Of a DNA stretch of 64,000 bases, positions 1 to 9,445 are shown piece after piece; within the stretch, counting starts at the first letter, position 1, and each line of letters begins with the position of its first letter. The stretch is taken from assembly GCA_910589545.1 (NCBI GenBank), contig CAJUSY010000006.1:16013-80012 (forward strand), written 5' to 3'. The notes beneath the pieces were generated by a model that searched no databases, was not told the origin of the DNA, and saw only the letters and a program-made list of their open reading frames with translations. This DNA is from Peptoniphilaceae bacterium (GTDB lineage: Bacteria > Bacillota > Clostridia > Tissierellales > Peptoniphilaceae). Made by a program: the position numbers and the translations under genes.

Positions 1-583
1 CCATATCTGATAGTAAATCTTTCATTGGGATAAATTCTACTTCAACTTTTCTATCGTGACAATAAGTCAACAATATTTCTTTTGCTGAAGGGCTAACAGT
101 GTCAGCACATAGAATTTTAGATTTTTTGGACTTTTGGATAGTCATCAAAGCTGCTTCTGTGATAGCTGTACCACCATCGTACAAAGAAGCGTTTGATATT
201 GGCATACCAGTAAGGCTTGCCATCATTGTTTGATATTCGAAAATATAGGAAAGAGTACCTTGGCTTATTTCTGGTTGGTATGGTGTATATGAAGTGTAGA
301 ATTCACTTCTGCTTGCCATTGCCGGAATAACAGAAGGAACGTATCTATCATAAGCTCCACCACCTAAGAAACAAACCTTATCATCAGTAGATGTGTTCTT
401 AGCAAAAATTTCGTCGAAATATCTTCTAACTTCAACTTCACTCTTTGCTTTTGGTATGTCAAGTTCTCCTTTGAATTGAACATTTTCAGGAATATCTGAA
501 TAAAGTTCATCAGTAGAGGAAATGCCAATTGTTTTTAGCATTTCCTCAATTTCTTGATCAGTAATTGAGATGTATGGATACAT
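1..583 (-). CDS. gcvPA: Glycine dehydrogenase (decarboxylating) subunit 1, N-terminal part
   Basis: This is the N-terminal ~194 residues of the alpha subunit of the split, PLP-dependent P-protein, which decarboxylates glycine and passes the aminomethyl group to lipoylated GcvH. The gene runs off the left edge of the window. The translation begins MYPYISITDQEIEEMLK and contains FLGGGAYDRYVPSVIP and YTPYQPEISQGTLSYIFEYQ, both typical of the N-terminal half of GcvPA. The start ATG shares one base with the gcvH stop (TAATG), which indicates translational coupling. A second subunit, gcvPB, is expected further left but is not visible. Confidence in the family is high. Confidence 0.95.
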   Translation of the reverse strand, partial: MYPYISITDQEIEEMLKTIGISSTDELYSDIPENVQFKGELDIPKAKSEVEVRRYFDEIFAKNTSTDDKVCFLGGGAYDRYVPSVIPAMASRSEFYTSYTPYQPEISQGTLSYIFEYQTMMASLTGMPISNASLYDGGTAITEAALMTIQKSKKSKILCADTVSPSAKEILLTYCHDRKVEVEFIPMKDLLSDM

Positions 584-963
584 TATAATTCTCCTAAGAA
601 TTTTTCGTATTCATCAGCAGTCATTAATTTTGATTCATCGAAGTCTTCGAATTTAACCTTAGCAATCCAGCTATCATATGGAGCTTTATTGATTTGGCCT
701 GGTTCATCATCTAATTCTTCATTAGCTTCCACGATTGTACAAGCAAATGGAGTGTAAACTTCTGATGCTGCTTTTACAGATTCAACGCTTGCTACAGATT
801 CTTCTGCATCAATTTCATCGTCAACATCTGGTAATTCAACGTATACGATATCTCCTAAGCTATCTTGTGCATAATCTGCAAGACCGATTTCATAAACGTC
901 TCCGTCTACCTTAATCCATTCATGATCTTTTGTGTAAAATAAATCTTTTGCTACTTCTGCCAT
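583..963 (-). CDS. gcvH: Glycine cleavage system H protein
   Basis: GcvH is the lipoyl carrier that shuttles the aminomethyl group between P, T and L proteins. The 126-residue length is normal for the family. The lipoylation site lies in SVESVKAASEVY, with Lys64 as the expected modified residue, and the family signature YAQDSLGDIVYVELP precedes it. A strong ribosome site (GGGGGA) lies upstream of the ATG. The gene sits 12 bp after gcvT and overlaps the start of gcvPA by one base, so the order is gcvT-gcvH-gcvPA. A lipoate ligase or a dihydrolipoamide dehydrogenase is not seen in this part of the window. Confidence 0.97.
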   Translation of the reverse strand: MAEVAKDLFYTKDHEWIKVDGDVYEIGLADYAQDSLGDIVYVELPDVDDEIDAEESVASVESVKAASEVYTPFACTIVEANEELDDEPGQINKAPYDSWIAKVKFEDFDESKLMTADEYEKFLGEL

Positions 964-975
964 TTTCTTTTCCCC

Positions 976-2070
976 CTATTTTCTATCCAAAAATTTTCTT
1001 TTTACAACTGTTGCTTTAGCTGGTTTATTTCTGATTATAACATCAACTTCATCCCCTAATGCTACAGCTGATTTATCTACAAATGCGTTTGCTAAACATA
1101 CTCCCAATGTTGGTGAAAGGTATCCTGTAGTTACTTTACCGATAGTTTTTCCATCTTTTTGAACTTCAGCACCTTGTCTTGCAATACGTTTGCTTTGCAT
1201 TTCGATACCAATAAGTTTTTTGTCGATTCCTGCGTCAACTTTTTCTTGAGTCTTAGCTTTACCAACGAAGTCGTCTTTGTCCATTTTAACTGCAAATTTC
1301 AAACCAACTTCTAATGGAGATACGTCGTCTAAAAGCTCATTTCCATATAAAGGCATTGCTGCTTCAAATCTCAATGTATCTCTACATCCAAGACCACATG
1401 GTTTAACACCTAAGTCTTTTCCTTTTTCTAATAATTCATTCCATAAGTCTACAATTGCTTCAGCATTTGCATAAACTTCGAATCCATCTTCACCTGTATA
1501 ACCAGTTCTAGAAATTAATACATCGTATTCTTTATATTTAATGTCTTTTACAAAGTGATAGTATTCAATTTTTGAAAGATCAAATTCAACTAGTCTTTGT
1601 AATAATTCTTCAGCCTTAGGACCTTGAATAGCGATTTCTCCTACAGAGTCACTAATATTTTTAAGTTCAACATCAAATTTATCAACATATTGAGAAATAT
1701 GTTTGAAGTCTTTTTCAATGTTTGCTGCGTTAGGAACCATTAAAAAGTCTTCATCATTATTTTTGTAAACTAATAAGTCATCAACCATTCCACCATCTTC
1801 ATGTAATAATAAAGAGTATTGGATTTGTCCATCTGCACATTTAGAGTAATCATTTGTGCAAACGTAGTTGATAAATTTCAAAGCGTCTTTTCCTTTAACA
1901 GTAAATTCACCCATGTGGCTTACATCAAATAAACCAACGTTATTTCTTACTGCCTCGTGTTCTTGTTGTAATCCTTCATAATCAACTGGTAAATTAAAAC
2001 CAGCAAAGTCCACAACTTTTCCGCCTAATTTTTTATGTTCCTCATAAAGAGGAGTTTTTTTTGTACTCAT
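976..2070 (-). CDS. gcvT: Aminomethyltransferase (glycine cleavage T protein)
   Basis: GcvT transfers the methylene group from aminomethyl-GcvH to tetrahydrofolate and releases ammonia. The 364-residue protein shows the folate-binding family blocks VGLFDVSHMGEF near residue 45, SRTGYTGEDGFEVY near 190 and GLGCRDTLRFEAAMPLYGNE near 230. I chose the ATG beginning MSTKKTPLYEEH at 2070. The ATG two codons upstream overlaps the AGGAGA ribosome site and is too close to use it. It is the first gene of the visible gcv operon, behind its own promoter. No glycine riboswitch motif is visible in the short leader. Confidence 0.97.
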   Translation of the reverse strand: MSTKKTPLYEEHKKLGGKVVDFAGFNLPVDYEGLQQEHEAVRNNVGLFDVSHMGEFTVKGKDALKFINYVCTNDYSKCADGQIQYSLLLHEDGGMVDDLLVYKNNDEDFLMVPNAANIEKDFKHISQYVDKFDVELKNISDSVGEIAIQGPKAEELLQRLVEFDLSKIEYYHFVKDIKYKEYDVLISRTGYTGEDGFEVYANAEAIVDLWNELLEKGKDLGVKPCGLGCRDTLRFEAAMPLYGNELLDDVSPLEVGLKFAVKMDKDDFVGKAKTQEKVDAGIDKKLIGIEMQSKRIARQGAEVQKDGKTIGKVTTGYLSPTLGVCLANAFVDKSAVALGDEVDVIIRNKPAKATVVKRKFLDRK

Positions 2071-2106
2071 AAGCATCTCCTTTTACTTATAATCCTTTTC
2101 ACAACT

Positions 2107-2115
2107 ATTGTACCA
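2107..2115 (-). promoter_or_regulatory. Extended -10 promoter of the gcv operon
   Basis: Read on the minus strand this is TGGTACAAT, an extended -10 box about 37 bp before the gcvT start. No good -35 hexamer accompanies it, as is usual for extended -10 promoters. The assignment rests on sequence only. Confidence 0.5.
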
Positions 2116-2164
2116 TAAAAGTTGTTAGTATTTGTAACAAAATTTATTATTTGTATTAATAAAT

Positions 2165-2223
2165 AAGCCTGAATTTATAGAAAATTTTTATAAACCATAA
2201 TAAATTCACACAAATTCAGGCTT
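2165..2223 (-). terminator. Rho-independent terminator of fhs
   Basis: AAGCCTGAATTT (2212-2223 read in reverse) pairs with AAATTCAGGCTT (2165-2176) across a long AT-rich loop. On the minus strand the stem is followed by TATTTATTAAT. It lies just after the fhs stop and separates fhs from the gcv promoter. Confidence 0.75.
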
Positions 2224-2231
2224 TAAGTCTT

Positions 2232-3890
2232 CTAGAATAATCCTACTACTGTACCATCATCTAAAACATCACATTTTTCTGCTGAAGGCACCTTTGGTAA
2301 ACCTGGCATTGTCATTACAGAACCTAATAATGCAACAACAAATCCAGCACCTCTTGAAATTTTGAAATCACTTACTGTGATTGTAAATCCAGTTGGAGCT
2401 CCAATTAATTTTTTGTTATCAGAGAATGAGTATTGAGTCTTAGCCATACATACTGGATAATTGTCTAATCCTAATTCTTTGATTTGCTTTAATTTTTTCT
2501 TAGCCTTAGCACTGAATTCAACGCCATCAGCTCTGTAAATTTCTTTTGCGATTTTTTCAATCTTTTCTTTGATTGGTAACTCAAGGTCATATAAGAATTC
2601 AAATTCGTTTTCTTCTTTTGTATTTTCAACAACGTATTCTGCTAGTTCTTTAGCTCCTTCGCCACCTTCAGCCCATACATCACAGAAAATAGCTCTTGTT
2701 CCGTCTGCTTCAACTAATTCAGTTAATTTTTTAATTTCAGCATCAGTATCATTTGCGAATCTGTTGATTGCTACTACTACTGGAACTTTGTATTTCTTCA
2801 TATTTTCGATATGACGTTTAAGGTTAGCATATCCTTTTTCTAAAGCTTCTACATTTTCAACTTTGTAGTCTTCTGCTTCCCCGTGATGTTTTAAAGCCTT
2901 GATTGTAGCTACGATACAAACCATGTTAGGGTGTAAATCATTTCTGCATTTAATGTCGAAGAATTTTTCCGCTCCTAAGTCAGCACCGAAACCTGCTTCT
3001 GTAACAACGTAATCTCCTAATTTTAACCCCAACTTAGTAGCTATTAAAGAGTTACATCCATGTGCTATATTAGCGAATGGTCCACCATGGATTATTGCAG
3101 GAGTGTGTTCCAATGTTTGAACTAGATTTGGTTTGATAGCTTCTTTCATAATTAATGCTACAGCACCATCAGCCTTAACATCTTTTGCATAAACTGGTTT
3201 ACCTTCCTTATCAAATGCGATAAGAATGTTTCCAACTCTTTCTTTTAAATCTTTCAAATCTTTTGCAAGACATAAGATAGCCATTATTTCACTTGCAACA
3301 GTGATTTCGAAACCATCTTGGCGCATAACTCCATTACCTTTAGTGCCAACACCGATGATTATATTTCTTAGTTCACGTTCGTTCATATCCATACATCTTT
3401 TTATTAAGATTTGTTTTGGATCGATATTTAATTCATTACCTTGATGAATATGATTATCCATCATTGCACAAATTAAGTTGTTTGCAGTAGTGATTGCGTG
3501 GAAGTCACCTGTGAAGTGCATATTGATTTCATCCATAGGAACTACTTGAGCATATCCTCCACCAGCAGCTCCACCTTTCATACCAAAGTTTGGTCCTAAT
3601 GATGGTTCTCTCAATACTGAAATTGCATTTTTGCCAATTTTATTAAGCCCCATTGCCAAGCCAACATTCATTGTTGTTTTACCTTCTCCTGTTGGTGTTG
3701 GGTTAATACTAGTCATTAAAATCAATTTTCCATCTTTTTTGTCTTTGTTTTTTTCAAAAAGATTTAAGTCTAATTTAGCCTTATATCTACCATATTGTTC
3801 GTAATCTTCTTCTGTTAATCCCATTTTTTCAGCGATAACACTGATTTTTTCTAATTTCGCTTGTTGAGCAATTTCTACATCTGTAGCCAT
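2232..3890 (-). CDS. fhs: Formate--tetrahydrofolate ligase
   Basis: Fhs interconverts formate, THF and ATP with 10-formyl-THF. In glycine fermenters it can run toward formate and ATP. The protein is 552 residues, the usual length for the family. The ATP-binding motif TPTGEGKTT lies near residue 65, followed by [20 protein letters not shown] and [14 protein letters not shown], which are signature blocks. The chosen ATG (MATDVEIAQ) lies six bases after GGAGGT; the ATG two codons upstream abuts the Shine-Dalgarno. The gene is flanked by terminators, so it is probably monocistronic, but it sits next to the gcv operon whose methylene-THF product it ultimately processes. Confidence 0.97.
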   Translation of the reverse strand: MATDVEIAQQAKLEKISVIAEKMGLTEEDYEQYGRYKAKLDLNLFEKNKDKKDGKLILMTSINPTPTGEGKTTMNVGLAMGLNKIGKNAISVLREPSLGPNFGMKGGAAGGGYAQVVPMDEINMHFTGDFHAITTANNLICAMMDNHIHQGNELNIDPKQILIKRCMDMNERELRNIIIGVGTKGNGVMRQDGFEITVASEIMAILCLAKDLKDLKERVGNILIAFDKEGKPVYAKDVKADGAVALIMKEAIKPNLVQTLEHTPAIIHGGPFANIAHGCNSLIATKLGLKLGDYVVTEAGFGADLGAEKFFDIKCRNDLHPNMVCIVATIKALKHHGEAEDYKVENVEALEKGYANLKRHIENMKKYKVPVVVAINRFANDTDAEIKKLTELVEADGTRAIFCDVWAEGGEGAKELAEYVVENTKEENEFEFLYDLELPIKEKIEKIAKEIYRADGVEFSAKAKKKLKQIKELGLDNYPVCMAKTQYSFSDNKKLIGAPTGFTITVSDFKISRGAGFVVALLGSVMTMPGLPKVPSAEKCDVLDDGTVVGLF

Positions 3891-4044
3891 AATCATACCT
3901 CCAAATTTTATTTTGATTAGCTATTAAACTAATAACCACTAAGCTATTTATACCCATCTTTGTCCAATAATAACACCAAAAAACAATTTTTTCGATTTTT
4001 TTGATAATAATTATTATTTTAACACTTTTTTAAAAGAAAAAATA

Positions 4045-4070
4045 AAACCAATCATCAATGCGATTGGTTT
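4045..4070 (-). terminator. Terminator after fprA
   Basis: AAACCAATC and GATTGGTTT form a 9-bp stem. On the minus strand it is followed by TATTTTTTC. It ends the walJ-like/ttcA-like/fprA transcription unit. Confidence 0.85.
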
Positions 4071-4081
4071 TTTCGAATTTA

Positions 4082-5275
4082 TTATTTGATTTTTGCTGCG
4101 ATTTCTTTCGCCATTTGTCTTAAACCTTGATCGTCTTCATCTTTCATACGACCTTTAGCTTCGACTACAGTTTCTGTTGTTTCAAAATTTCCTTCTTCAA
4201 CAAATTCTTTTAAATTTTTGACAGCGCCGCCGCTCCATCCGTAAGAACCAAATACAGAAACCACATGATTTTTTAATTTTTGCATTTTCAATACGTTCAA
4301 TAGATTGCTCATAACAGGATATACAGTATTGTTGTAAGTGCAAGATCCCAATACTAATGATTTCTTTTCCCAGCAATTAGACATTATATAAGATGCATGA
4401 GTTTTACTAACATCGAATACTTCAATATTTCTTACCCCTTCATCTGCTAAGTATCTTGCTAATTGGTCCGCCATTAATTCTGTATTTCCATACATTGATG
4501 CATAAGCTATTACAACGCCTTCACTAACTTCATAAGTAGCCCATTTAGTGTAATCTTCTACAATTTTCGATGGTTGTTTTCTCCAAACACATCCATGAAC
4601 AGGACAAATTGTTTCTATATCAAGTGAAGATAATTTGTTAATAGCACGCACAGCCATTTGTGAGTATTTTCCGACAATATTTGTATAGTATCTTCTGAAT
4701 TCTGTTCTTCTAACTTCGTAATCTAATTCGTCATCAAAAATTGCACCGTCATTAGTTCCGAATCCCCCAAATATATCTTGTGAGAACAAAATTTTGTTTT
4801 CTGCATCGCAGCTAACCATGGATTCTGGCCAGTGAACCATCGCTGTTAAATAGAAAGTAAGTTTTCTATCTCCCAAATCTAATTCGTCGCCTTCTCCGAC
4901 TTCAATAAAATGATCTGAATCAATTTCAAAATAATCACTTAACATTGATCTTGTTTTCTTGTTCCCAACGATTTTAAGATCCGGATAAAGATCTAAAATT
5001 TGTGGAATTGATCCTGAATGATCTGGTTCTATGTGATGAATTACCAAATAGTCTAATTTTCTATCTTTTAAAATAGATTTAACGCTATCTACAAATTCAT
5101 CACTCTTGCTAACTTTTACAGTGTCCAATAAGCAAGTTTTTTCGCCTGTAAGTAAATAAGAATTGTAAGCTACTCCATAAGGCAATGGCCACATATTTTC
5201 AAAATACTCTGTTTGTCTGTCATTTACACCCAAGTAATATAAGTTTTCTTGGATTTTAATTGGTTCTGTTCCCAT
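4082..5275 (-). CDS. fprA: A-type flavoprotein (flavodiiron O2/NO reductase)
   Basis: This 397-residue protein has an N-terminal metallo-beta-lactamase-like diiron domain and a C-terminal flavodoxin domain. The metal ligands are visible as HIEPDH (His81, Glu83, Asp85, His86), His148 in MVHWPESM, Asp167 in LFSQDIFG and a later CPVHGCVW histidine. The FMN-binding loop is YASMYGNTE, near residue 260. Proteins of this family reduce O2 to water or NO to N2O in the cytoplasm of anaerobes. It is the last gene of a three-gene unit and ends at a terminator. Which substrate it prefers cannot be read from the sequence. The electron donor, perhaps a rubredoxin, is not encoded nearby. Confidence 0.93.
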   Translation of the reverse strand: MGTEPIKIQENLYYLGVNDRQTEYFENMWPLPYGVAYNSYLLTGEKTCLLDTVKVSKSDEFVDSVKSILKDRKLDYLVIHHIEPDHSGSIPQILDLYPDLKIVGNKKTRSMLSDYFEIDSDHFIEVGEGDELDLGDRKLTFYLTAMVHWPESMVSCDAENKILFSQDIFGGFGTNDGAIFDDELDYEVRRTEFRRYYTNIVGKYSQMAVRAINKLSSLDIETICPVHGCVWRKQPSKIVEDYTKWATYEVSEGVVIAYASMYGNTELMADQLARYLADEGVRNIEVFDVSKTHASYIMSNCWEKKSLVLGSCTYNNTVYPVMSNLLNVLKMQKLKNHVVSVFGSYGWSGGAVKNLKEFVEEGNFETTETVVEAKGRMKDEDDQGLRQMAKEIAAKIK

Positions 5276-5296
5276 AATTCCTCCTAAAAATTATTA

Positions 5297-6124
5297 TTAT
5301 AAATCATTTTCTCCATAAGTATCTAAAAAGTTAAACTTCTCTCCATTATATTCATACCCAAGAATTCTAGATACATCTACATTTTCGCTAGATTTAAATA
5401 TAGAATTTTCTACATTAGTAAACCCTCTATCTGACAATTCTGCAATTAAGAGCTTTATTTGTTTTCTCATCGATCCATCTGTTTTTTTAGTTACAGAACA
5501 AGCACAATCTAAGGCTTTTAATCCAGAATAATTTAACCAACTTTTTACAGATTCTTCTCTTATAAAATACATCGGTCTGATTAGTTCAATTCCTTCAAAA
5601 TTATTTGAATGAAGCTTAGGCATCATAGTTTTGTAATTGCCAGAACACAAAACATTCAATAAAATCGTTTCAATCACATCATCAAAATGATGACCCAAAG
5701 CCATTTTATTGCAACCAAGTTCTTTTGCTTTTGAATAAAGTGCACCTCTTCTCATTCTAGCACACATATAACAAGGATTGTTAGCAGAGATCTTCTCACT
5801 AACGCTAAAAACATCAGTATCGTACATGTGATAAGGAACGTTGAGTTTTTCAAAATTTCCCTTTTCAAGTATAATATTTTCTTCGCTATATCCAGGATTC
5901 ATCGCAATAAATTCAAGTTCAAAATTATTCATTCCATGTTTTTGAAGTTCTTGGAATAATTTTGCAAGTAATAAACTATCCTTTCCACCACTCATGCATA
6001 TGGCTATTTTATCACCATCTTGAATCAAATCATATTCTTTTATCGCTTTGATAAATTTCGACCAAATATGTTTTCTATATTTTTTTATAATTGCTCTTTC
6101 AATTTCTTGTACAGTTCTTTGCAT
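5297..6124 (-). CDS. TtcA/TilS-type PP-loop ATPase, probable tRNA thiolation protein
   Basis: The 275-residue protein carries the PP-loop SGGKDS near residue 45, which adenylates a tRNA base. It also has the TtcA-type cysteine pair CYMC (in NPCYMCARMRRG) and a later cysteine pair in LDCACS, which could hold an iron-sulfur cluster. This layout matches the TtcA family, which makes 2-thiocytidine in tRNA, but related paralogues exist in clostridia and the tRNA target is uncertain. The start overlaps the end of the upstream hydrolase by 26 bp, so the two are translationally coupled. fprA follows after 21 bp. Confidence 0.8.
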   Translation of the reverse strand: MQRTVQEIERAIIKKYRKHIWSKFIKAIKEYDLIQDGDKIAICMSGGKDSLLLAKLFQELQKHGMNNFELEFIAMNPGYSEENIILEKGNFEKLNVPYHMYDTDVFSVSEKISANNPCYMCARMRRGALYSKAKELGCNKMALGHHFDDVIETILLNVLCSGNYKTMMPKLHSNNFEGIELIRPMYFIREESVKSWLNYSGLKALDCACSVTKKTDGSMRKQIKLLIAELSDRGFTNVENSIFKSSENVDVSRILGYEYNGEKFNFLDTYGENDL

Positions 6125-6932
6125 ATATCTCCATTTTCCCTAAATCTATAATGTTACTAGGATTGTATCTTTCTGCTACCTCCACACTAACAGCTTCTCC
6201 AACATCCAGTCCCAAACTCCTCAAATAATCTTCAACAGTGGTCAATGCTTTTGTTGGAGTATTATTTTCCTTACTCAAGTGCGCTAATTGAATAACTTCA
6301 TGATTTCCTCTTAAAATATCTCCCAACAAATATGCACAGGAATCATTAGACAAGTGTCCGTGATCTGACAAAATCCTTTGTTTTAATGCCGGAGGATAAC
6401 TTCCGTATTTTAGCATGTCTACATCGTGATTTGCCTCAATAAAAAAAAGATTGGAATCCTTAATTTCTTCATATACGCTATCTTCTATAATTCCAGTATC
6501 TGTAACCAAAGATATTTTCTTATCATCCTTGCTAACGACATACCCACAACTATTTGCACTATCATGACTTGTTTTTATGGGTAGAATATCCAAATCCTTG
6601 AAATTAATATGCCTATTGTTTTCAAAAACATAAATATTCTTATCATTTATTTTCCCAATTTTATTATCCATAGCATACCAAGTTTCAGTATTAGCTATAA
6701 TTGGCAAATTAAACCTTCTACTTAATACGCCAATACCTTTGATGTGATCTGCGTGTTCATGAGTCACAAAAATCGCATCTAACTGACTTGGGTCTACATT
6801 TATATATTTAAGTAGGTTTTCAATAGTTTTTCCACTAAAACCTGCGTCGATTAAAATTTTGGAGTGTTCAGTCTCTATATATTCGCTATTTCCGCTTGAA
6901 CCACTTGATAACGAACAAAATTTAAAACTCAT
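6099..6932 (-). CDS. MBL-fold metallohydrolase, WalJ/YycJ-like
   Basis: The 277-residue protein begins FCSLSSGSSGNSEYIE and has the metal motif THEHADH near residue 58. Both are characteristic of the WalJ/YycJ subgroup of metallo-beta-lactamase fold exonucleases or hydrolases. Later metal ligands are plausible in LVTDTG and HGHLSNDSC. In Bacillus the gene follows walRK; here no WalRK genes are nearby. Instead it heads a unit with a PP-loop tRNA enzyme and fprA. The ribosome site GAGGAGG lies 8 bp before the ATG. Confidence 0.85.
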   Translation of the reverse strand: MSFKFCSLSSGSSGNSEYIETEHSKILIDAGFSGKTIENLLKYINVDPSQLDAIFVTHEHADHIKGIGVLSRRFNLPIIANTETWYAMDNKIGKINDKNIYVFENNRHINFKDLDILPIKTSHDSANSCGYVVSKDDKKISLVTDTGIIEDSVYEEIKDSNLFFIEANHDVDMLKYGSYPPALKQRILSDHGHLSNDSCAYLLGDILRGNHEVIQLAHLSKENNTPTKALTTVEDYLRSLGLDVGEAVSVEVAERYNPSNIIDLGKMEIYAKNCTRN

Positions 6933-6954
6933 TCTAAAATCCTCCTCGTCTACT

Positions 6955-6983
6955 ATTATAATTGATATTGTACTATTTTTAAA
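6955..6983 (-). promoter_or_regulatory. Promoter of the walJ-like/ttcA-like/fprA unit
   Basis: On the minus strand TTTAAA, a 17-bp spacer and a perfect TATAAT lie about 23 bp before the ATG of the hydrolase. The -35 box is poor, the -10 box is consensus. Confidence 0.6.
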
Positions 6984-6990
6984 GTAAAAA

Positions 6991-7020
6991 AGATAGTCAG
7001 AAAAATTTTTCCGACTATCT
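6991..7020 (-). terminator. Terminator after the O-antigen-ligase-like gene
   Basis: AGATAGTC pairs with GACTATCT around an A/T-rich loop. On the minus strand the hairpin is followed by TTTTTTACTTT. Confidence 0.8.
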
Positions 7021-7046
7021 TAATTTGACTATCCTAAACTGTTATT

Positions 7047-8273
7047 TTATTTTTCATATATATTTTTAATATTAAAAGATTTCTTACTTTTCGATAAATT
7101 TAATTCAGGTACACTCACTGAAGACAATTCTCCTACTCCAACCACAAATGTCAAAAAGATAAATGCCGTTTGTGTCCAAAAAATTGTAACATCCACTATG
7201 CTGTGAATCATAACCATAATCACCATAGCGATTATCATTTTTGTGTATTTTTTTGAATAAAGGCTTTTAATTTCTATGAATAACTGATAAATTATAGGAA
7301 CCAACAAGAATACTCCTATAAGCCCATAATTAACCAATATATCCAAAAATAAGTTATGTGAGTGAAGAATTGCACGATTTCTGATTGTCGTGTAAATATT
7401 GTGAATTCCAAGTGGTCCAACGCCTATTATGAAGTTCTTTTTGAATGCTGCAATAGCGCTAATCCATATAGATTTTCTTAGTCCCATATCAAATCCGATT
7501 TTGTCAATTCTTGGAATCAAATCCATTCTTCCAACTATTTTAAGACAAACAAAAGCTAATACTAAACTAGATATTATTGCCACAGTATATTTTCTCTTTT
7601 TCATCATAATTGTAAGAGCAAATACTGCCACAAAGCTTGCAAACATCGCTCCTCTTGAATCCGTAATCATTAAAGTAAGAACACTTAAAACTCCAACTAC
7701 AAACGCAAATACTCTTTCAAATGATTCTGTTGAAAAATATTTGTATGCGCTGATTATTCCAACTAATGAACAGACCATAGCATAATAGTTTGCATTGAAG
7801 AAGAATGTCCCAACTGTTGTTCTGTTTTCACTGATGTATTTCACAAATTGAGTGTAGTTGAATGAATTGTTTTTTAAAATTATGGAATATTGAGTCAATG
7901 TTATTAAAAAACAAATTGAGGCAAATAACATAATAATTATCATGCAATCTTCCATAAATTCTTCTGTCATGTTTTTTCTAATAAAGAGCACAAATACAAA
8001 AAGTACAAACATTCCGACAGTCGCAAGTATTCCATAAGTATTATTGAACACAATACTAACAACCAAAGAATAAATAGCGAAAATCAATCCAAATACAGAC
8101 AAGTTTGACTTATCAAAAATCTCTTTGAATTTATTTTGATACACAAAATAAAACATATCCACTATCAAAACGCCGATTCCGATATAAAACGGCATAAACA
8201 TTGCAATAGCGGTCAACAGAATAAATTTTTGATCTGTAGTGTAATCTAATATTCTATTGTAAAAACTTTTCAT
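7047..8273 (-). CDS. O-antigen ligase/polymerase-like membrane protein
   Basis: The 408-residue protein is strongly hydrophobic, with roughly ten membrane segments. It has the Wzy_C/WaaL-type block: FIIGVGPLGIHN followed by ILHSHNLFLDILVNYGLIG. Members of this family join polysaccharide or glycan units on the outer face of the membrane. The gene stands alone between terminators, away from the Wzz/Wzy-like pair at 58-60 kb, so its substrate cannot be inferred from neighbours. The ATG follows a GAGAGGTG ribosome site. Confidence 0.8.
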   Translation of the reverse strand: MKSFYNRILDYTTDQKFILLTAIAMFMPFYIGIGVLIVDMFYFVYQNKFKEIFDKSNLSVFGLIFAIYSLVVSIVFNNTYGILATVGMFVLFVFVLFIRKNMTEEFMEDCMIIIMLFASICFLITLTQYSIILKNNSFNYTQFVKYISENRTTVGTFFFNANYYAMVCSLVGIISAYKYFSTESFERVFAFVVGVLSVLTLMITDSRGAMFASFVAVFALTIMMKKRKYTVAIISSLVLAFVCLKIVGRMDLIPRIDKIGFDMGLRKSIWISAIAAFKKNFIIGVGPLGIHNIYTTIRNRAILHSHNLFLDILVNYGLIGVFLLVPIIYQLFIEIKSLYSKKYTKMIIAMVIMVMIHSIVDVTIFWTQTAFIFLTFVVGVGELSSVSVPELNLSKSKKSFNIKNIYEK

Positions 8274-8415
8274 ATTTCACCTCTCATTCGTATCATTACT
8301 TATATAATATCAAAAATTCGTTATAATATACGTTTTTTGACAAATCGTAACTATTGACGATGACAAGATATTTTATCAAAAATTTGAGAATTTTGCAATA
8401 TTTACAATAAAAAAT

Positions 8416-8440
8416 GAGAGATAACCAAAAGCTATCTCTC
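8416..8440 (-). terminator. Terminator of the arcA-argF unit
   Basis: GAGAGATA and TATCTCTC form an 8-bp stem. On the minus strand it is followed by ATTTTTTATTG, 14 bp after the ornithine carbamoyltransferase stop codon. Confidence 0.85.
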
Positions 8441-8453
8441 AAAAATCTAAAAA

Positions 8454-9443
8454 TTATTTATTGCCGATTGTTTCTACCATAACTGCTTTGATAGTGTGCA
8501 TTCTGTTTTCAGCTTCATCAAATACTTTTGAATATTTGCTGTAGAATACTTCATCAGTTACTTCCATTTCTGACAATCCAAATTTTTCGTGGATTTCACG
8601 ACCAACTTTAGTTTCTAAGTTGTGGAAAGATGGTAAGCAGTGTAAGAAGATTACGTTAGGATTTTCAGTCATTTCGATTTTCTTCATATCTACTTGGTAA
8701 TCTTTAAGTAAGTTGATTCTTTCTTCGAATTGATCTTCTTCACCCATTGATACCCAAACGTCAGTGTAGATTACATCTGCACCTTTTAGGCTATTGAAAT
8801 CATCTGTAACTGTGATTTTAGCACCAGATTCTTTGGCAATTTCTTGGATAGAGTTCATCATTTCGTTTGATGGATGTAATTCTTTTGGTGCAAGATTTAC
8901 AAATTCCATACCTAATTTAGCAGCTCCAATCATTAAAGAGTTTGCCATGTTGTTTCTACCATCACCAACATAAACGAATTTAACTTGGTCTAAGTTTTTG
9001 TGGATGTTTTCTTTTACAGTTAAAAAGTCTGCTAAGATTTGTGTTGGATGATAAATATCAGTTAAACCATTCCATACTGGAACTGAAGAATATTTTGCTA
9101 ATTCTTCTACAGTTGCATGGTCAAATCCTCTAAATTCGATACCATCGTAGAATCTTGATAATACTAAAGCAGAGTCTCTTACAGATTCTTTCTTACCAAA
9201 TTGGCTATCATTCATACCTAAGAATGTTACATTACCGCCTTCATCATAACAAGCAGTTTCAAATGAACATCTTGTTCTAGTAGAAGTTTTTTCAAATAAC
9301 AAAACTATGTTTTTGCCTTTTAAAGTTTCTCCTACAATACCCATTCTTTTCTTTTCTTTTAATGCAGCACTTACATTTAGTAAATGTTCGATTTCTTCTT
9401 TAGTGAAATCTTTTAAAGTTAAAAAATCTCTTCCTTTTAACAT
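8454..9443 (-). CDS. argF: Ornithine carbamoyltransferase, probably catabolic
   Basis: The enzyme interconverts citrulline plus phosphate with ornithine plus carbamoyl phosphate. The 329-residue protein has the carbamoyl-phosphate motif STRTRC (residues 54-59), HPTQ (132-135) and HCLPSFHN near 270. The variant STRTRC and the position directly after arginine deiminase (2-bp gap) point to the catabolic (arcB-type) role in arginine breakdown rather than biosynthesis. Carbamate kinase, which would complete the pathway and make ATP, is not in the neighbourhood, and neither is an arginine/ornithine antiporter. Confidence 0.95.
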   Translation of the reverse strand: MLKGRDFLTLKDFTKEEIEHLLNVSAALKEKKRMGIVGETLKGKNIVLLFEKTSTRTRCSFETACYDEGGNVTFLGMNDSQFGKKESVRDSALVLSRFYDGIEFRGFDHATVEELAKYSSVPVWNGLTDIYHPTQILADFLTVKENIHKNLDQVKFVYVGDGRNNMANSLMIGAAKLGMEFVNLAPKELHPSNEMMNSIQEIAKESGAKITVTDDFNSLKGADVIYTDVWVSMGEEDQFEERINLLKDYQVDMKKIEMTENPNVIFLHCLPSFHNLETKVGREIHEKFGLSEMEVTDEVFYSKYSKVFDEAENRMHTIKAVMVETIGNK

Positions 9444-9445
9444 AA

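Noticed and set aside
2071..2231. Glycine riboswitch before gcvT
   Set aside because: The leader from the extended -10 box to the ATG is under 40 nt and the rest of the gap is the fhs terminator. None of the conserved glycine aptamer segments is present.
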